Origin: Larix sibirica
Lineage: Eukaryota > Streptophyta > Pinopsida > Pinales > Pinaceae
Reading direction: 5' to 3'
DNA: 18,426 bases
NCBI GenBank assembly: GCA_004151065.3
Contig: NWUY0300031276.1
Span: 21,278-39,703, forward strand
Each line of letters starts with the position of its first letter. Within the stretch, counting starts at the first letter, position 1. The notes under the pieces were generated by a model. The model was not told where the DNA came from. It saw nothing but the letters and a program-made list of their open reading frames with translations, and ran no database searches. The translations under genes were made by a program, and so were the position numbers. Below, piece after piece: positions 1 through 9,327 of this stretch.

Positions 1-11
1 TATCTCCCGCT

Positions 12-43
<32 letters not shown>
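12..43. repeat. (AC)n/(TA)n compound microsatellite
   Basis: A perfect AC dinucleotide run of about 12 units passes directly into four TA units. This is a simple sequence repeat with no coding content. Confidence 0.95.
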
Positions 44-44
<1 letters not shown>

Positions 45-420
45 AGGTCCATTACAATATTAATCGTGGATAAATTTATATTTAACTATGGTCAATTATA
101 AAAAATTATTAGTTTTAGTTGGTTAGGGTTAGTTATTAATAGTTTAAGGGTTGGGAGCTAGAGAGTTAGGATTAGTAGTAAGGGATTTAGGGGATAAGTG
201 AGTTATTGGTTAGTAACTTCAGGGATAGTGACAAGTGGGTTAGTGGTTTAGCAATGTCTATTATGGAAAACTAAATTCGAGCATAGTCAATTACAATAAA
301 CAATGGGAAACTATAGTCAATCATAATTGTTAATGTTTAGGGATCATTGAGTTGGTGGATCAGTGGGTTAGGGGTTAAAGAGATTGCATTCATCAAGGTT
401 TAGTAAGTTAGGGGCCATTT
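44..420 (+). other. G/T-rich stretch with TTAGGG-like words, no gene
   Basis: No gene is seen. The + strand is strongly skewed to G and T, and words such as GGTTAGGG, GTTAGGGG, GTTAGTGG and TTTAGGGG recur irregularly. It could be a degenerate interstitial telomere-like or minisatellite tract, or simply a strand-biased repeat. No exact period is visible. Confidence 0.4.
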
Positions 421-1098
421 TGCAAGAAAGGTATAATCTTGTAGCAAACTTCCCTCTAGTTGTAAAAATCCAACGATATTGAAAGTCATAGTTCTCGTTG
501 ATTGAATTTTAGATAATCTAGGGGTCAATTCAAAATTAGCAAAACCCCTAAGGCATTGTTCCATCATGCATGAATATTAGATCACAGTAGAACTCTTCTC
601 ATGCTTCAAATAATTGTCGAATTCTTATCAGATATGTGGCCAATAAGAGGGCCGTTTTGGTACGATATTAGCTTACTTCTCATTTTGGGTTAGTGGGATT
701 GAGAATAGGGAATGAGATTTAATGAAATATATTGTTCCCCATCTTCAACAAGGACTGTTTAAACTTGCATAACTTGTTTGGGCATACATGTGGACATTGT
801 TGTGACCAAAAACATACATAAAAAAGTTCATATAAATGCATAAACAAATGTAGGTTACTAGCGATGTTGTTGGGATATGTCTATCAATGTTGATAATGAT
901 GCTAGTGTCAATATTGAAAGTTGCATTGCTTTCAATGCAAAGCTTTCTATTTTGTACGTCATTATAAACATTTCTATGGTTATAGTCTATGATGTAGAAA
1001 CATTTCTAAAAGTCACCAATGGACATAAAAAATCAATTTCAATAAGAGAAAAACATATTTTGAACATTTTTGTAGTTGTAAAACCTTATAAATATATT
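421..1098. other. AT-rich DNA with no recognisable feature
   Basis: No conserved protein, RNA or repeat signature is seen. An 82-codon open frame at 877-1125 is compositionally random and runs into the following AG microsatellite, so it is not called as a gene. Confidence 0.5.
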
Positions 1099-1117
1099 AG
1101 AGAGAGAGAGAGAGAGA
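1099..1117. repeat. (AG)n microsatellite
   Basis: A run of about nine AG units sits immediately before the first family X repeat body. Confidence 0.95.
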
Positions 1118-1800
1118 TGTTGTAAAAACAATTCAAAGATGCACGAATGTTAGGTGTATTTGACTAAATAATGATATTTTTAGGAAGGCATGTGACAAGG
1201 GTATTGTGGAGGACTGTCAATGAGAGGTTTCAACAATTATGTTAGTAGGAGGCACCACTCCCTTGTGGTTGTCCCTATTGGAATAAGGATCATGGTATAT
1301 TGGAGCTTATATGTTGTCGTGGGCCACTTCTTTTTGTATAGAGAAGTATTTATGTCATAAAAACAATTTCAATGTGCACAAAAGTTAGATGTATTTGATT
1401 TAGTGACGGATGCCCCCATTAGCATAAGGATCATGAAATATTGGAGTTTGTATATTGTCGTCAACCATTTCTTCTTGTATAGGGAGGTATTTATGTCATA
1501 AAAATAATTCAAAGGCACACAATGTTAGATGTACCATACTTAGTAATGAACATATTTAGGAAAGCATGTGAAAGGGGAAATATAGAGTACTGCTAGTGAG
1601 AGAATTATTTTTCTTTTCTTTTTGCATAAAGGGAGGAGGGAAGGCCAAGACATAAACCTACTCACAGTGCAACCAACAAACCATTATGTTAATAGAAGGG
1701 ATCACTCCATTTTGGCTACACTTTAATTGGCATAAGACTTGAATGGTATATTGTAGCTTACATGTTGTCATGGACCACTTCTCTCAACCAATATAGAAAT
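1118..1800 (+). repeat. Family X tandem repeat bodies, + orientation
   Basis: Three imperfect copies of one body follow each other. Landmarks recurring in order are GGAAGGCATGTGA (near 1183, again near 1561 as GGAAAGCATGTGA), a motif like CATTATGTTAGTAGGAG (near 1238 and 1683), AAGGATCATGGTATATTGGAG (near 1286; the 1425 copy reads ATGAAATATTGGAG) and TATAGAGAAGTATTTATGTC (near 1337, near 1476 as TATAGGGAGGTATTTATGTC). The middle copy has lost its first half, which explains the short spacing of about 139 bp between the last two landmarks. The reverse complement of the same landmarks fills 17719-18317, so this is a dispersed family. No tRNA-like head is visible at this copy. No coding potential is seen; a non-autonomous, SINE-related repeat is the likeliest identity. 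Confidence 0.75.
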
Positions 1801-1933
1801 TGAAAAATAATTTTATATAGAAAATTAATATCATATAATCAATTCGAAAAACATAATTGCTATATTATATACCTTTTTCAAAATAAATTGTAAAAAAATG
1901 TTCCCAACATTAAGTAACATTTTCAAGTCCAAC

Positions 1934-2078
1934 TAGCACAGTTAGTATTCAAGGGGTTCCATTTGTTAGATGGCCTAGGGTTCGAAACTCGATGGTGGTG
2001 GGAGGAGACACCAAAAAAATCCAACCATGCTAAGGGTTGGTGCGGTCCAAGATGGGTGCGATCCNCAAACCCTATTAT
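1934..2078 (+). mobile_element. tRNA-derived SINE, family S, copy 1
   Basis: The copy begins with a box A-like word (TAGCACAGTTAG, 1934-1945) and has a box B-like word (GGGTTCGAAAC, 1978-1988), the internal RNA polymerase III promoter layout of tRNA-derived SINEs. It then shares a non-tRNA body with copies at 8564 and 11008: GGGAGGAGACAC, a CCAACC/GGTTGG mini-hairpin (2021-2040) and GGTGCGATCC. One ambiguous base (N) lies at 2065. No clear A-tail or target-site duplication is seen. Confidence 0.7.
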
Positions 2079-2079
2079 G

Positions 2080-2528
2080 CTAGAGTTTTTCCTTCAAAAT
2101 CTCTTGAGCATATTGTGTGTGAGAAAACTTTGAGGCAAGTTCGGAGTGCTAGAATAGCTTGGGAGGAAGAACCTAGGAATCGGCTTCAGAATGGCAACCA
2201 CATTATCAGGTTTATCTGTTTCATGTACTTATTGCCATTTTAATATAAATGAAAGAACTCTTTACTGTCCAATTCTTGATGTTATTTGAATATTAATGGT
2301 TGTGAATGATTATTTATATTGATTTAGGAATATATAATTATGCAATTGTTCTTTTATGATTTGCTGGTTATTATTATTATTATTGCTTTTACTTCTTGCT
2401 GTTTACATTTCAGGGTTTGCAACAAAGAGATTAAGCTAAGGAGCAAATGTCAAGACCAGAGGAATCATCTTCAAACGTTGGGAACCGAGTTTTTATCTTT
2501 AACCTTGTGTATGCCACTTGTTGATTAA
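2080..2528 (+). pseudogene. Two exon-like blocks of an unidentified gene (fragment)
   Basis: An open frame up to 2209 ends ATCAG|GTTTAT, and another block opens after TTACATTTCAG at 2413. Splicing the 204-bp intervening segment keeps one frame to a TAA at 2526-2528. The first block reads hydrophilic residues such as KTLRQVRSARIAWEEEP and NRLQNGN; the second reads NKEIKLRSKCQDQRNHLQ and LSLTLCMPLVD. The charged composition could suit a helical or coiled-coil protein, but the family is not recognised. The 5' side runs straight into a SINE and no convincing ATG belongs to it, so a transposed or degraded gene fragment is more likely than a complete gene. The alternative is two chance open frames next to chance splice motifs. 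Confidence 0.35.
2367..2385. repeat. (TTA)n microsatellite inside the putative intron
   Basis: About six TTA units form a simple repeat within the AT-rich segment 2210-2413. Confidence 0.85.
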
Positions 2529-2839
2529 ATAAACTTATTGATTGCAGAAAGAATTTAGTTCATTTGTATGTTTGCTCTTTAATAGTTGAATCCAAACAAT
2601 TATTGGGGATTTTTTCCCTTCACAATTGGAATTTTGTACAAGTTTGAATGATTGATTTCATAGTGATGTAGCATCTTTTCATACTGTAAATTTTATTTAA
2701 TCTCTAAAAGACTCATAATTAAATTTTGTTTAAGAATAAATAACAAGATATACCTATCACATGAATTGATTTGGTTTTTATCATGATTAGTTTTTAATTA
2801 TAAATATAAGTGCAAGTTGAAAAATATTGTGGACATCTG
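2529..2839. other. AT-rich spacer, no gene seen
   Basis: Nothing recognisable lies between the exon-like blocks and the LINE target-site duplication. Confidence 0.5.
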
Positions 2840-2858
2840 CATGAGTTATTCCCCTTAC
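2840..2858. repeat. Target-site duplication, LINE 3' side
   Basis: Nineteen bases from CATGAG to CCTTAC match 8169-8187 with a single difference (G versus T at the sixth base). This copy directly abuts the T-run that is the complement of the LINE A-tail, as expected for target-primed reverse transcription. Confidence 0.85.
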
Positions 2859-2867
2859 TTTTTTTTT
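2859..2867 (-). other. LINE 3' A-tail
   Basis: Nine T on the + strand are nine A at the 3' end of the minus-strand element. They lie directly against the target-site duplication. Confidence 0.8.
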
Positions 2868-3133
2868 CAGAGAAAAAAAACCATAAACTTGATATTTTCA
2901 GTGGGAAAATCAAAGTTACAGCAGGTGATCAAAATCAGAGAGTCTCTACATCACAAGATAAACATCCTCATTAAAAGTGGGCCAAATATTCGAAGCACCT
3001 AAACACAACAATAAGAGCTAAAAGATGATAACATATGCTCACAAAGACCTTTAACAACAACATAAGACCTTAAACAACATGTTCTTGACAGACCAAACAT
3101 AACTGAAAAGTTCAAAAATCAAGGCCTTGTCCG
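2868..3133 (-). other. LINE 3' untranslated region
   Basis: This segment lies between the end of the RNase H frame and the A-tail. A second A-run on the + strand (2872-2879) breaks it near the end. No coding signal is seen. Confidence 0.6.
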
Positions 3134-4137
3134 TCAAACCATTCTCATAGTTCCTTGATCGACAAGAATGTTTTCTAGAGATTCAACAAAATGCAGAAAC
3201 CCGTCCATTGGACCGATAGTCTCCTTGGAAAGCCGATCTGCCTCCAAATTTACTTCCCGATAGACATGCTCACAAGAGAGGAGATCAAAAGTGGCCAATA
3301 AGATTTCCACTTCCCTTAGCCAAGGATCTAGCAACAAGACCTCAATTTTGTACTTCTGATTGATCCAATTGATGATAACTAAGAGTCTCCAAAGATGGAC
3401 AGAGAAATAAAACCCCTCTTAGATGCGAACCAAAGAAGGCATCAGGCATCTAAAAGCTCCGTTTTAATATTATCTCCTTTGTCGATACCCATTTTTAGAC
3501 GAATAATGTGATTTCTGCGTATAAATATAATCGCACCAGCTCCACATAAGCCTCGTTTTGATGCCCCGTCAAAGAAACCACAAATTCTTTCTTTATCAAT
3601 AACCGAGAAATTGACAGGTCTATGCTTCTTACATATCGAATCATTCGGATTTACACTGAACACCCAACAGATCCTTTTACATGCCCCATAATCATAAGGA
3701 ATGTTGTTTTCAAATAAGAACTCATTCCTAATTCTCCAAATGACACTAATCATAAAAAAAGGAAGAGGTCCGTGATAGGCAGAAGTACGTGTCCATCGGA
3801 ATAAACAAATGTTGAGGGAGTCGCCACTCCATTCAAACAAAAAAGAAATCCAATGATTTAAACCATTCCAGACATCTTTAGTAAAACTACAATGCACAAA
3901 AAGATGATGTATGTCTTCACCAGCAGCCCTGCAAAGTGGACAAACACTCGGTCGCTGAAAACCTCTCTTTTGCAAATTTGGCCAGGTGATAATTTTATCT
4001 TGAAGACACAACCACATGAAGCATTTCAAATTTAATGGAATTTTCCAACCCCGCAGCTTTTTGTACCACCAGAAATGCTCAGGTGGAGAAGAGAATTCTG
4101 GTAAGACCATCTTATAAACTTGCGCCACAGTCAGCAT
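3134..4137 (-). pseudogene. LINE ORF2 C-terminus: zf-RVT and RNase H (broken)
   Basis: The frame at 3442-4137 (231 codons) has the zf-RVT region: IPLNLKCFMWL, then CPLC at residues 66-69 followed by H78 and C83. RNase H starts with FFDGAS (Asp190) and GAGAIIF and reaches KTELLDA (Glu227), where the frame stops. The third catalytic Asp survives as GDS at 3382-3390 in a shifted frame, and the last part continues at 3134-3337 with HVYREVNLEADRLSKE (Asp34). All four catalytic acidic positions are therefore still visible, but across three frames. In the family this domain degrades the RNA strand of the RNA-DNA hybrid during integration. The FFDGA and HVYREVN style resembles the archaeal-like RNase H reported in plant L1 elements; that assignment is from memory of the family, not a search. 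Confidence 0.85.
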
Positions 4138-4897
4138 CCCATTAGAGTCAGGTCCGTCCTAAACAATTCTATCAAGGGAATCCACTAAGGTGATGCCGCA
4201 AAAGATAGTTGATCAATATAGTTGTCCCAAACAGGAGCCCAATGAGCAGGAAGATCCAAGTCCTGAGCATTAAGCCAGTGTGGTTTAACAAATACCGAAC
4301 CCACGTGAAAAACCTGTACAAGAACCACAAGTTTCCTTTCATGTAAGGCCTTAATCAAACCTAATCAGAGCAAGTAGGAACCGTCACAACCGATATAAGG
4401 ATCAATGCCAAAGAAAAACTATGATCCTCTGCCCACCTTCCAATTAAGCTAGGGTCCAATATATTGATAGGTGTTAATGAGACTGCGCCAAATGACCAAA
4501 GCTTGCTAGAAGGTGAAGAGCGGTTTTCGAATCCACTGTAACACAGAGAAAGACTTAAGATATTTCAAACGAATGACACGACTCCAGAGGCCTTCGTCAC
4601 CCAAAGCTCGCCATAGAATTTTAGTTATCATAGCCAAGTTAAAACATTCAATATTCTTCAATCCCCATCCTCCATAATCCTTGGGCCAAGACAAACTTTG
4701 CCAAGAGGACATATGGAACTTTCTCAGATGTGGTTTACCGGACCAAATGAAATGGAACAACTTGTTGCGTATTATGTTAATGATGGAGGAAGGAAGCTTC
4801 CGCAATCCAAACCAGCACACCGGTAAGCTTTGGATGATCGATTGAGCCAGTATGATCCTGCCACCAATGGAGTGTCATCGAAATGCCCAATTTTTAA
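4138..4897 (-). pseudogene. LINE ORF2 region between RT and zf-RVT (broken)
   Basis: The frame at 4506-4820 reads FGLRKLPSSIINIIRNKL, FIWSG and WPKDYGGWGLKNIECFN, the conserved post-RT region of plant L1 ORF2 that precedes zf-RVT. The stretch just upstream (about 4821-4970, other frames) still reads words like IIKNW and GGRIILAQS, typical of the same region. Between 4138 and 4505 the match is weak and interrupted by stops, though residues such as KPHWLNAQDLDLP can be read. It is inactive. Confidence 0.75.
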
Positions 4898-5940
4898 TTA
4901 TTCGGTCAATTTTCTGGAGTAACCATCTCCATTCCTCCACCTTGTAATAGTTGGCTTTAAGGAAATACCGTAAGTATTTAAACCCGATGTCAAGAGAGTC
5001 AAACTTGAATGGAAAAGAGATTTCATCTCTTCAAGAAAACCATCATCATTACAGTTAAACATAAAACAAGACTTATCAACACCGATGGCCATACCCGATG
5101 CTAAAGAAAAAACATCAAAAATGTTCTTATAGACAACCACTCATTCAAAGACGCAGCCCCAAAAATCAAGACATCGTCAACAAACAACAAATGTGTGATA
5201 GCCAGAGCCCGAGTGATGTTAATACCTTTAAGATTTCTCTCCAATTTTGCTTCATTAATAAGTCGACTTAGAACTTCAATGGCTAAGATAAACAACAGGG
5301 GGGATAACGAACATCCTTGTCTGATCCCCCTACTACCCGAGAAAACATCAACAGGAGCGCCATTAATCAACACAACAAAATTAGAAGAAGATAAACAAGC
5401 CATAATCCACTGCACCACATTCACCAGCAAGCCAATCTGAACGAGAATAAATCTAAGATAAGTCCAATCCAGTCGATCATACGCCTTTACCAGATCCATT
5501 TTCAGAATGAAAGCTTGTAAATCCTTAACTTTGACTGAGTGCAAGCACTCTCGAGCCACCCCCCATAGCATCAAGAATTTTTCGATTGAACAGAAAACCA
5601 AACTGTTTCAAAGAAATATGTTTAGCCAAGAAAGGCTTCACACGCAAAGCAATAATTTTAGAGATCAGCTTATAAAGGGTGTTGCAGAGGGAAATATGAC
5701 GAAGACCATGAAAATCCTCTGTCCGATCCCTCTTTGGAATTAAAGCAAGATAGGTAGAATTAAGACTTTTAGGAATGGTAGTCTTTCTTCTAGATTCCTC
5801 CACAACAAGGAGAATTTCATGCCCCATCAGTCAAATAAATGCAGGAAAAACTCCACCGTCCATCCATCTGGACCGGGGGTTTTTTCTTTGACGAAAGAAT
5901 TTAAAACGAATTTACATTCCTCCTTTGATTGGCTAATTTC
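4898..5940 (-). pseudogene. LINE reverse transcriptase domain (broken)
   Basis: The RT is split over three or more frames. KTPGPDGWTVEFF precedes 5828. The frame at 5525-5827 reads TYLALIPKRDRTEDFHGLR and ISLCNTLYKLISKIIALR. A frameshift leads to 5101-5601, with KMDLVKAYDRLDW (motif A, Asp36), RQGCSLSPLLF (motif B) and HLLFVDDVLIFG (motif C, FVDD at residues 140-143; FADD is commoner in the family). Another frameshift leads to 4898-5140 with FDVFSLASGMAIGVDKSCF. The catalytic aspartates remain, yet no single frame spans the domain. The role in an intact element is to copy the element RNA at the nicked target. Confidence 0.9.
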
Positions 5941-7042
5941 TGGAAGAAACTGGTATTTCGGTCACCTTTAGCGATCCACAATGTGCGACTCTTTAATCTT
6001 TAGGAGTTTTCATTTTGGCTGAGTAAGGCTTCTTTCCTCTTGTAGAGTCCCATCATATGTTCCTTTCGGTTTGAGGAGAAATAATCCCCATCCACTGAAT
6101 CGTCCATCAATTTGAGTTTAATCTCAATAGAGCCCAATTCCTCAACAATAGATTTCCTTTTAATACGATCCCAAGCAATCACTTCCTCTCTAACAGTGGA
6201 TAGTTTTTCCAACAAAGTTTGTAAATGTGAGTGACGTTCAATATGCGCCAAACCCTCCCATTTGTTTATGATCAAATCACATAAGGCTTCCTCTTCCAAC
6301 CATGTACTATTGAAATTGAACGAGTAGGCCAAATTAGAATTCCGATCCTCTAGTTGAAGGAAAACCGCCTTGTGATCCGAGATACCCGTGGGTACGCTCC
6401 AAGTTCTAAACCAATCCCCCATGCCGACCATCGAATCATGAATAAGAAACCTATCCAGACACTTAGCTACACCAAACCTGCCAGTCCGATCATTGTTCCA
6501 CATTGGAAGCAGATGAGATGGTTGAATGTCGATCAGGCCCAAAGAATCAAAGTGATCTTTGAAATAATGGGCTAAAGGATCCTCAAGACAACTCAACCCC
6601 AAATTTCATCGGTAGATAAAGTAAGGTTTAAATCTCCACCAACAATAAGTTTCTGATCCTGAAGGGTGCAACTATAAAAAATAACGTCCCCAAGAACATG
6701 TCGATTATGGTATGGACTATAAATATTCATAATGTTGTATACCTGATCCAACCCTCGAAAATGACCTTCTAACTTTAAGCCTACACAGGTTTTGAAAGCC
6801 ACAAAATCAACCAGGTTGGGATTCCATGCAACAAGAATACCACCTGACATGTGAACAAAGTCAAGCACACAACATCTCCAATTCAGACGAATATTCAAGA
6901 AAAACTCACAAGCTTCAGAGGCCAAATGCATGGTTTCCTGTAATAATATAACAGAAGGCTTGCTAGAGTCCAGTAGCCTTCTAAGGGCCTCTTTTTTGGG
7001 ATGGTTTCCAATCCCTCTGATATTAAATGAAGCAATGATCAA
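5941..7042 (-). pseudogene. LINE ORF2 N-terminus: APE-type endonuclease (frameshifted)
   Basis: The frame at 6593-7042 carries the endonuclease motifs SFNIRG (Asn7), LLQET (Glu36), NIYSPYH (Tyr108) and GGDLNL (Asp137, Asn139). A +1 shift near 6595 moves the domain to 6000-6602, where DRFLI and the catalytic SDHKAV (Asp76, His77; 6372-6380) follow. After 6000 a further frame reads TLWIAKGDRNTSFFQ, the linker motif before the RT. The expected start codon is TTG rather than ATG, and its T-TGA overlaps the ORF1 stop at 7039-7041. In active elements this enzyme nicks the target DNA. All recognisable catalytic residues are present, but the frameshift disables it. Confidence 0.88.
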
Positions 7043-8168
7043 TGGGGAACACAGGAGGGGTCTTCACTCGCTCTAAGTGACCCATAAGTCTGACAGGAAT
7101 TCAAAGTCGAGGAAATGGAAGAAACAAGAGTAAGTTTGGGATTGACCCACTTCCCCTCATCACCCCCATTGCGGTTGGACTCATTAATCTTCTTCTTGTT
7201 TTCTTTTTTACGAGTGGTAACATTTGCCCACCCGATAGAACCAAAAGAAACCCCTAACCCGGAATCTTCCACAGGATTAGTACCTCCAAAAATAGGTAAT
7301 GGGACCTCGTTTGGTTCAGGGGTACTCTGCAAACAAGGGTTCGGGTCACCAGTGATAGGCTTAGCCGAGTGAGAAGAAATGTCCAAAGAGTTAAGGTGGG
7401 AAGAAATTACCTCATGAACAGCGGAACCTCGAGAGGGTTTTGGAGGGGGGGCATCCTTGTCAGGGGAAGAATATAAATGAATACCCAGCCCAACCCGCCT
7501 GGTTCGGTCTCCCAAGGATGAAGAAACAAAAGCCACATTAGCCCTATCAAGATCCGAAACTTCCCTTGTTATGGGGGGAACACCGATCGAGGAACCATGG
7601 AGGGAAAAGGTCCCCTACCACCGGATGAAGGAACATTCCACTTAGCCAGAGCATTCAAGATATCCTCGAAAGAAATAGATTTCAACAACAAAGGGAGAAA
7701 AAAATTGAACTTACCCATAAAATCACGGGCTGAATTGGCGTCAAACGGTATGGGAAGCGAAATAGTCTGCTGAGGGTCTTTAGAGTCCGATAGGTCTTCC
7801 AAACCCCTGAATCCTTCCACACTGGGGCCCTTGCACTCCTGCTGCAAATGACCAGTTTTGCAACATTTAAAGCACCAGAATGGAACTCTCCAGTAGTCCA
7901 ACTGTTGGACAAAAACCCCGTGCTCCCAAATAACCTCGACCTCCTCTGGAAGCCATTCGGTCACATCAACTTCAATCAGAAACATAGGACACCTGCGTTC
8001 ATTCGAAAGCAGGGTGCTTTCCTTTATAAGGATGAAGCATCCAATAGCATTGGAGATACCCATGAAAGCCTGAAAGCTCCAACAGAAAAGAGGATAACCG
8101 GGGAAGAGAACCCAAATATGTCGCCTTTTTAGCTTCTCCTTTCAGGGGTCGAAAGCAGAATGCCACCT
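7039..8168 (-). pseudogene. LINE ORF1 (gag-like, DUF4283-like plus CCHC), truncated and frameshifted
   Basis: The 5' end of the element is at 8168, inside this ORF. Early codons (AFCFRPLKGEAKKA, about 8120-8165) shift frame near 8120-8145 into HIWVLFPGYPLFCWSFQAF, a DUF4283-like region. The frame at 7569-8063 continues with FLIEVDVTEWLPEEVEV and QQLDYWRVPFWC, then a zinc knuckle C64-X2-C67-X4-H72-X4-C77 (7833-7874). After a shift near 7540-7570, the low-complexity Pro/Ser/Asn/Lys-rich tail at 7039-7536 ends at TGA. ORF1 proteins bind element RNA in the ribonucleoprotein. The N-terminus is missing because of 5' truncation. Confidence 0.82.
7833..7874 (-). other. CCHC zinc knuckle of LINE ORF1
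   Basis: The residues CFKCCKTGHLQQEC fit C-X2-C-X4-H-X4-C exactly, the nucleic-acid-binding knuckle usual in plant L1 ORF1. Confidence 0.9.
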
Positions 8169-8187
8169 CATGATTTATTCCCCTTAC
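8169..8187. repeat. Target-site duplication, LINE 5' side
   Basis: This is the partner of 2840-2858 with 18 of 19 bases identical. Open frames that appear to extend ORF1 up to 8226 cross this boundary and so include host sequence. Confidence 0.85.
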
Positions 8188-8563
8188 ATTATGAGTTGAA
8201 TCTCGTAGAAGCATTCTAGATCCCATTGGTCAATGTGATCCCAAATGTCATGACAAGGGTTGGACCATTGGAAGCCTCACTATCACATTGTTACGTACGT
8301 TTGAGAGAGAAGAGAACACATGTAGAGTTGGTCATGTGGTTGAAATTATGAGGATCCTCAACTTCTACTGGATGATAAGTTGTATGTGTTCATTAACTAT
8401 AAAATGATCGAAATCATAAGAGAATAATAATAAATAAGATAATTAGAATCATGAGTTGTTGATAATTTATTTGTATAATTAGTAAGTTTAGTAAGCTCAA
8501 ACCCAAGTAGAATGAACCAAATTCTACTATAATAACATTTATTTAAATTTTGTTAAATTTCGT
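8188..8563. other. AT-rich spacer, no gene seen
   Basis: Nothing recognisable lies between the LINE duplication and the next SINE. Confidence 0.5.
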
Positions 8564-8792
8564 TAGCACGGTTGGTTTCAACGAGCTTCGTTATGCATGG
8601 GGACTTGAGTTCGAACCCCACAAGGTAGTTGGGAGGAGACACTTAAAATCCAACCATGCTAAGGGTTGGTGTGGCCCAGGCCGGGTGCAATCCCCAAATG
8701 ATTTTGATGGCTTATATGCCCCTAAGTTACGATTTCTTAGACCACAAGTCACTCCTGCAAGTTAGGAAGATTCGTGCAAACAAAAAAAAAAC
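8564..8792 (+). mobile_element. tRNA-derived SINE, family S, copy 2
   Basis: Box A TAGCACGGTTGG (8564-8575) and box B GAGTTCGAACC (8607-8617) are close to the polymerase III consensus and in tRNA-like spacing. The body shares GGGAGGAGACACTTAAAATC, the CCAACC/GGTTGG mini-hairpin (8650-8669), a GGGTGCAATCCCC block and TTTCTTAGACCACAAG with the copy at 11008. An A-rich tail (about 8782-8791) closes it. This is the most complete copy of the three. No target-site duplication could be fixed by eye. Confidence 0.82.
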
Positions 8793-9286
8793 TTTAAGCA
8801 ACAATAATTGAAAAAATATTAGATAATAAATCTTATTGGCATATGGTTAGCCCATATTTTGTGAACTTGAAACATGGTGTCTTAGTTATGGAATGTATAA
8901 AGCTTCTTCACATAAAAATGTTATTTTATATTTATTAATTAATTATTAATTTTATTATATTTTAATTTATTTATCTAATTAATTTTATTTATTATTTAAA
9001 TAATTATAAACTATTTGTATTTATTGTTAATATAACGATGATTTAATTGAATATAAGAATATGATGTTATTAAAAATAATAATCTTTAAATTTTATAAAA
9101 TATTTAAACGATATTTGATCAATTTTAAGCGTATGATCAGAATAAACAAATTATTAATTAAATTGTTCTTGATAAAGTTACCATTAATAAAACTATTTAT
9201 ATATCTTACTATTTTTTTTCCAAGGAATAACTTAATGGAAACCTTTTAAGTACTTCCACATGATTCCTGGATGATAAATAGGGTAA
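8793..9286. other. Very AT-rich tract, no gene seen
   Basis: The segment is dominated by TTAATTAA, TTTATT and AAATAAT words. The open frame at 9061-9249 is low-complexity Lys/Ile/Leu from the AT bias and is not called. A matrix-attachment-like property is possible but unproven. Confidence 0.5.
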
Positions 9287-9327
9287 ATATTCGACCCTGA
9301 TTACAGAGCCTAACCGAGCAGATTAAG

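Larger units (their letters stand above)
2859..8168 (-). mobile_element. 5'-truncated L1-type LINE retrotransposon, decayed
   Basis: A 5,310-bp non-LTR retrotransposon lies on the minus strand. In sense order it carries ORF1 with a DUF4283-like region and a CCHC knuckle, an APE-type endonuclease, a reverse transcriptase with FVDD, a zf-RVT zinc motif and a C-terminal RNase H domain. It ends in a 9-base A-tail (complement at 2859-2867). The 19-bp duplications at 2840-2858 and 8169-8187 fix both ends. The 5' end falls inside ORF1, so the copy was truncated on insertion. At least five frameshifts and a deletion near 5925-5945 separate the domains, so it cannot encode working proteins. RNase H behind the RT is characteristic of one lineage of plant L1 elements. 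Its single TSD mismatch suggests moderate age; its frameshifts suggest no selection since. Confidence 0.93.

Noticed and set aside
877-1125. 82-codon open frame
   Set aside because: It ends in the AG microsatellite, has no recognisable motif, and its composition follows the AT bias.
5195-5440. Plus-strand open frames within 5195-5743, 6354-6575, 7115-7372 and 7848-8132
   Set aside because: They are antisense shadows of the LINE coding sequence, with no domain of their own.
7999-8226. Open frame that seems to give LINE ORF1 an N-terminal start at 8226
   Set aside because: Its first codons lie outside the target-site duplication at 8169-8187, so they are host sequence joined by chance.
8564-8640. 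A functional tRNA gene
   Set aside because: Box A and box B are present, but no acceptor or anticodon stem can be paired, and the body repeats elsewhere; a SINE fits better.
9061-9249. 62-codon Lys/Ile/Leu-rich open frame
   Set aside because: It is a low-complexity by-product of an AT-rich tract.
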